Positions 4,204-5,169 of a stretch of 5,169 bases of DNA are shown here, piece after piece. This stretch comes from Euryarchaeota archaeon UBA623 (GTDB lineage Archaea > Thermoplasmatota > Poseidoniia > Poseidoniales > Thalassarchaeaceae). The stretch spans positions 1 to 5,169 of the forward strand of contig DAUV01000106.1 of NCBI GenBank assembly GCA_002505325.1, given 5' to 3'. The stretch's first letter is position 1. Each line of letters begins with the position of its first letter. The notes under the pieces are model-generated. The model was not told where the DNA came from. It ran no database searches and saw only the letters and a program-made list of their open reading frames with translations. Position numbers and translations under genes: made by a program.

Positions 4204-5169
4204 ATGGCAAGGGCGCCAGCGTGTGCAACACGCACGGTTTCCATCATTGCAGTGCTGACTATCCTTCTCATTGTTTCCGCTCCCTCCGTTGCCGCAAATC
4301 AGGAGGCCACTTGGGTGCGAACATCTCCTGGTGTGTGGATGCTAGAGGACTCTCAGGGCCTGCTGCACGAGCCGCAGCCTGAGGCAGGGCTGTTCCTCAG
4401 TCCAGTCGAGGGCAGCACAGTAGAGGTCACTCTAACTCAGTCCTTGGACGGGATCTGGTCAATAGACGACATCTGGTTCGCCCAGTCCGGAGGCCAGAAT
4501 CTCGTGGATACCGGGCAGCAGTCAGACGACGGACGACCCGTTCTCTCACTGCCAGCTGTGCCATATGCCTCCGCATTCCTCGCAATCGTCCTGCTTTCTC
4601 TCGCTCTAGTCTCAGCGGGAGATGAGCCGACAAGGGCGAAGATGGCCAGATCCATGGGGCGCTTCTCACAACTCAGGGTCACCGAGGGCACAGGCACTCT
4701 GGCTGGGAGCTATCAGAGGGGGCGCCTCGAGGGTTTCTTGACCGCACACCCCGGCTGCCACCTCTCGGGCATCATCCGCGCTCTAGAGATGGGCAACCAC
4801 CAGGCTGTGCATCACCTCCGAACTCTCGAGAACGAGGGCCGTGTGTGGTGCAGACGTGACGGTCGCCTGCTTCGTTACTACACCTCGGCCGTCGACCGCT
4901 CTGCGGAGATGTCGAATCTACCCCGTCCTGTTGATGCCAACCAGCTCAGCGACGTGGCTCTGATGGTGCTGCGCTCGATTGCTGAGCAGGAGAAGGGAAA
5001 ATCCTCTCCGACACAGAGGGAACTCGCATCAAGGTTGGAGACCAGCCAGCAGCTGGTGAGCCACCATCTCAAGAGACTCGAGTCTCAGGGACTAATCTCT
5101 CGCAAGAGGAGCGGACTGCGGACCAATCGAGAACTAACCGAAGAGGGCATGAGGCTGTGGTTGACTCTC
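4204..5169 (+). CDS. Membrane-anchored regulator with two winged-helix domains (3' partial)
   Basis: The frame is open for all 322 codons to the window edge, so the C-terminus is missing. Residues 1-31 form a signal-peptide-like or anchor segment, with basic residues R3 and R10, a hydrophobic core at 11-26 and Ala residues near 30. Residues 32-115 are a polar, Trp-containing stretch predicted to lie outside the membrane. A strong membrane span covers about 117-138 and is followed by a positively charged inner flank. Winged helix 1 (about 170-228) has the archaeal pattern HPGCHLSGIIRALEM, then a recognition helix HQAVHHLRTLENEG and a wing RRDGRLLRYY. Winged helix 2 (about 247-320) has PTQRELASRLETSQQLVSHH and a charged wing. 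This matches the known archaeal class of predicted regulators with two HTH domains, sometimes membrane-tethered. Targets and signal are unknown. The gene probably starts leaderless at ATG 4204, 61 bases after the DedA-family gene. Confidence 0.82.
   Translation, partial: MARAPACATRTVSIIAVLTILLIVSAPSVAANQEATWVRTSPGVWMLEDSQGLLHEPQPEAGLFLSPVEGSTVEVTLTQSLDGIWSIDDIWFAQSGGQNLVDTGQQSDDGRPVLSLPAVPYASAFLAIVLLSLALVSAGDEPTRAKMARSMGRFSQLRVTEGTGTLAGSYQRGRLEGFLTAHPGCHLSGIIRALEMGNHQAVHHLRTLENEGRVWCRRDGRLLRYYTSAVDRSAEMSNLPRPVDANQLSDVALMVLRSIAEQEKGKSSPTQRELASRLETSQQLVSHHLKRLESQGLISRKRSGLRTNRELTEEGMRLWLTL

Noticed and set aside
4427..4697. Two Arg-rich minus-strand open frames inside the terminal regulator gene
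   Set aside because: They overlap each other and a continuous 322-codon sense frame with a membrane span and two winged-helix domains.

Overview
The window reads as a piece of an archaeal chromosome, most likely a planktonic marine euryarchaeote of the Marine Group II / Poseidoniales type or a relative. The domain-level call rests on the D-family DNA polymerase small subunit (DP1) and a Nob1-type PIN/zinc-ribbon rRNA endonuclease, with a membrane-anchored two-winged-helix regulator of a common archaeal design in support. The finer taxonomic guess comes from overall gene style, compact spacing and moderate GC content. It is an inference, not a demonstrated match.

Layout, left to right. Positions 1-48 may hold the last 15 codons of an upstream gene. 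A complete DP1 gene (51-1673, +) follows and converges, with an 18-bp tail overlap, on a HAD-superfamily phosphatase of the phosphoserine-phosphatase-like type (2348-1656, -). The phosphatase is divergent from a moaD-like ubiquitin-fold sulfur-carrier gene (2426-2683, +). tatA (2739-2948, +), the Tat-translocase pore subunit, comes next. Its stop codon touches the stop codon of the convergent nob1 gene (3446-2949, -). nob1 diverges from a YqaA/DedA-type membrane protein gene (3546-4142, +). Last is a gene for a membrane-anchored regulator with two winged-helix domains (4204 to the window edge, +), which is cut off by the end of the window. No rRNA, tRNA, mobile element, CRISPR array or phage gene was found.

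The genes are mainly housekeeping: replication and proofreading (DP1), small-subunit rRNA maturation (Nob1), sulfur carrier or molybdopterin synthesis (MoaD), folded-protein export (TatA) and membrane homeostasis (DedA family). MoaD and TatA have a loose functional link, because molybdenum-cofactor enzymes are classic Tat cargo. The rest looks like close packing, not a pathway.

The less routine signals are regulatory. A nearly symmetric TATA element lies midway between two ATG codons, one being the phosphatase start and the other opening a 9-codon leader ORF that ends inside the moaD start codon. The strong tatA Shine-Dalgarno sits in a small hairpin. An 8-bp GC-rich inverted repeat lies between nob1 and the DedA gene. 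The terminal gene predicts a signal-like N-terminus, an extracytoplasmic segment, one membrane span and two cytoplasmic DNA-binding domains. I did not find convincing evidence of a wholly new multi-gene system here.
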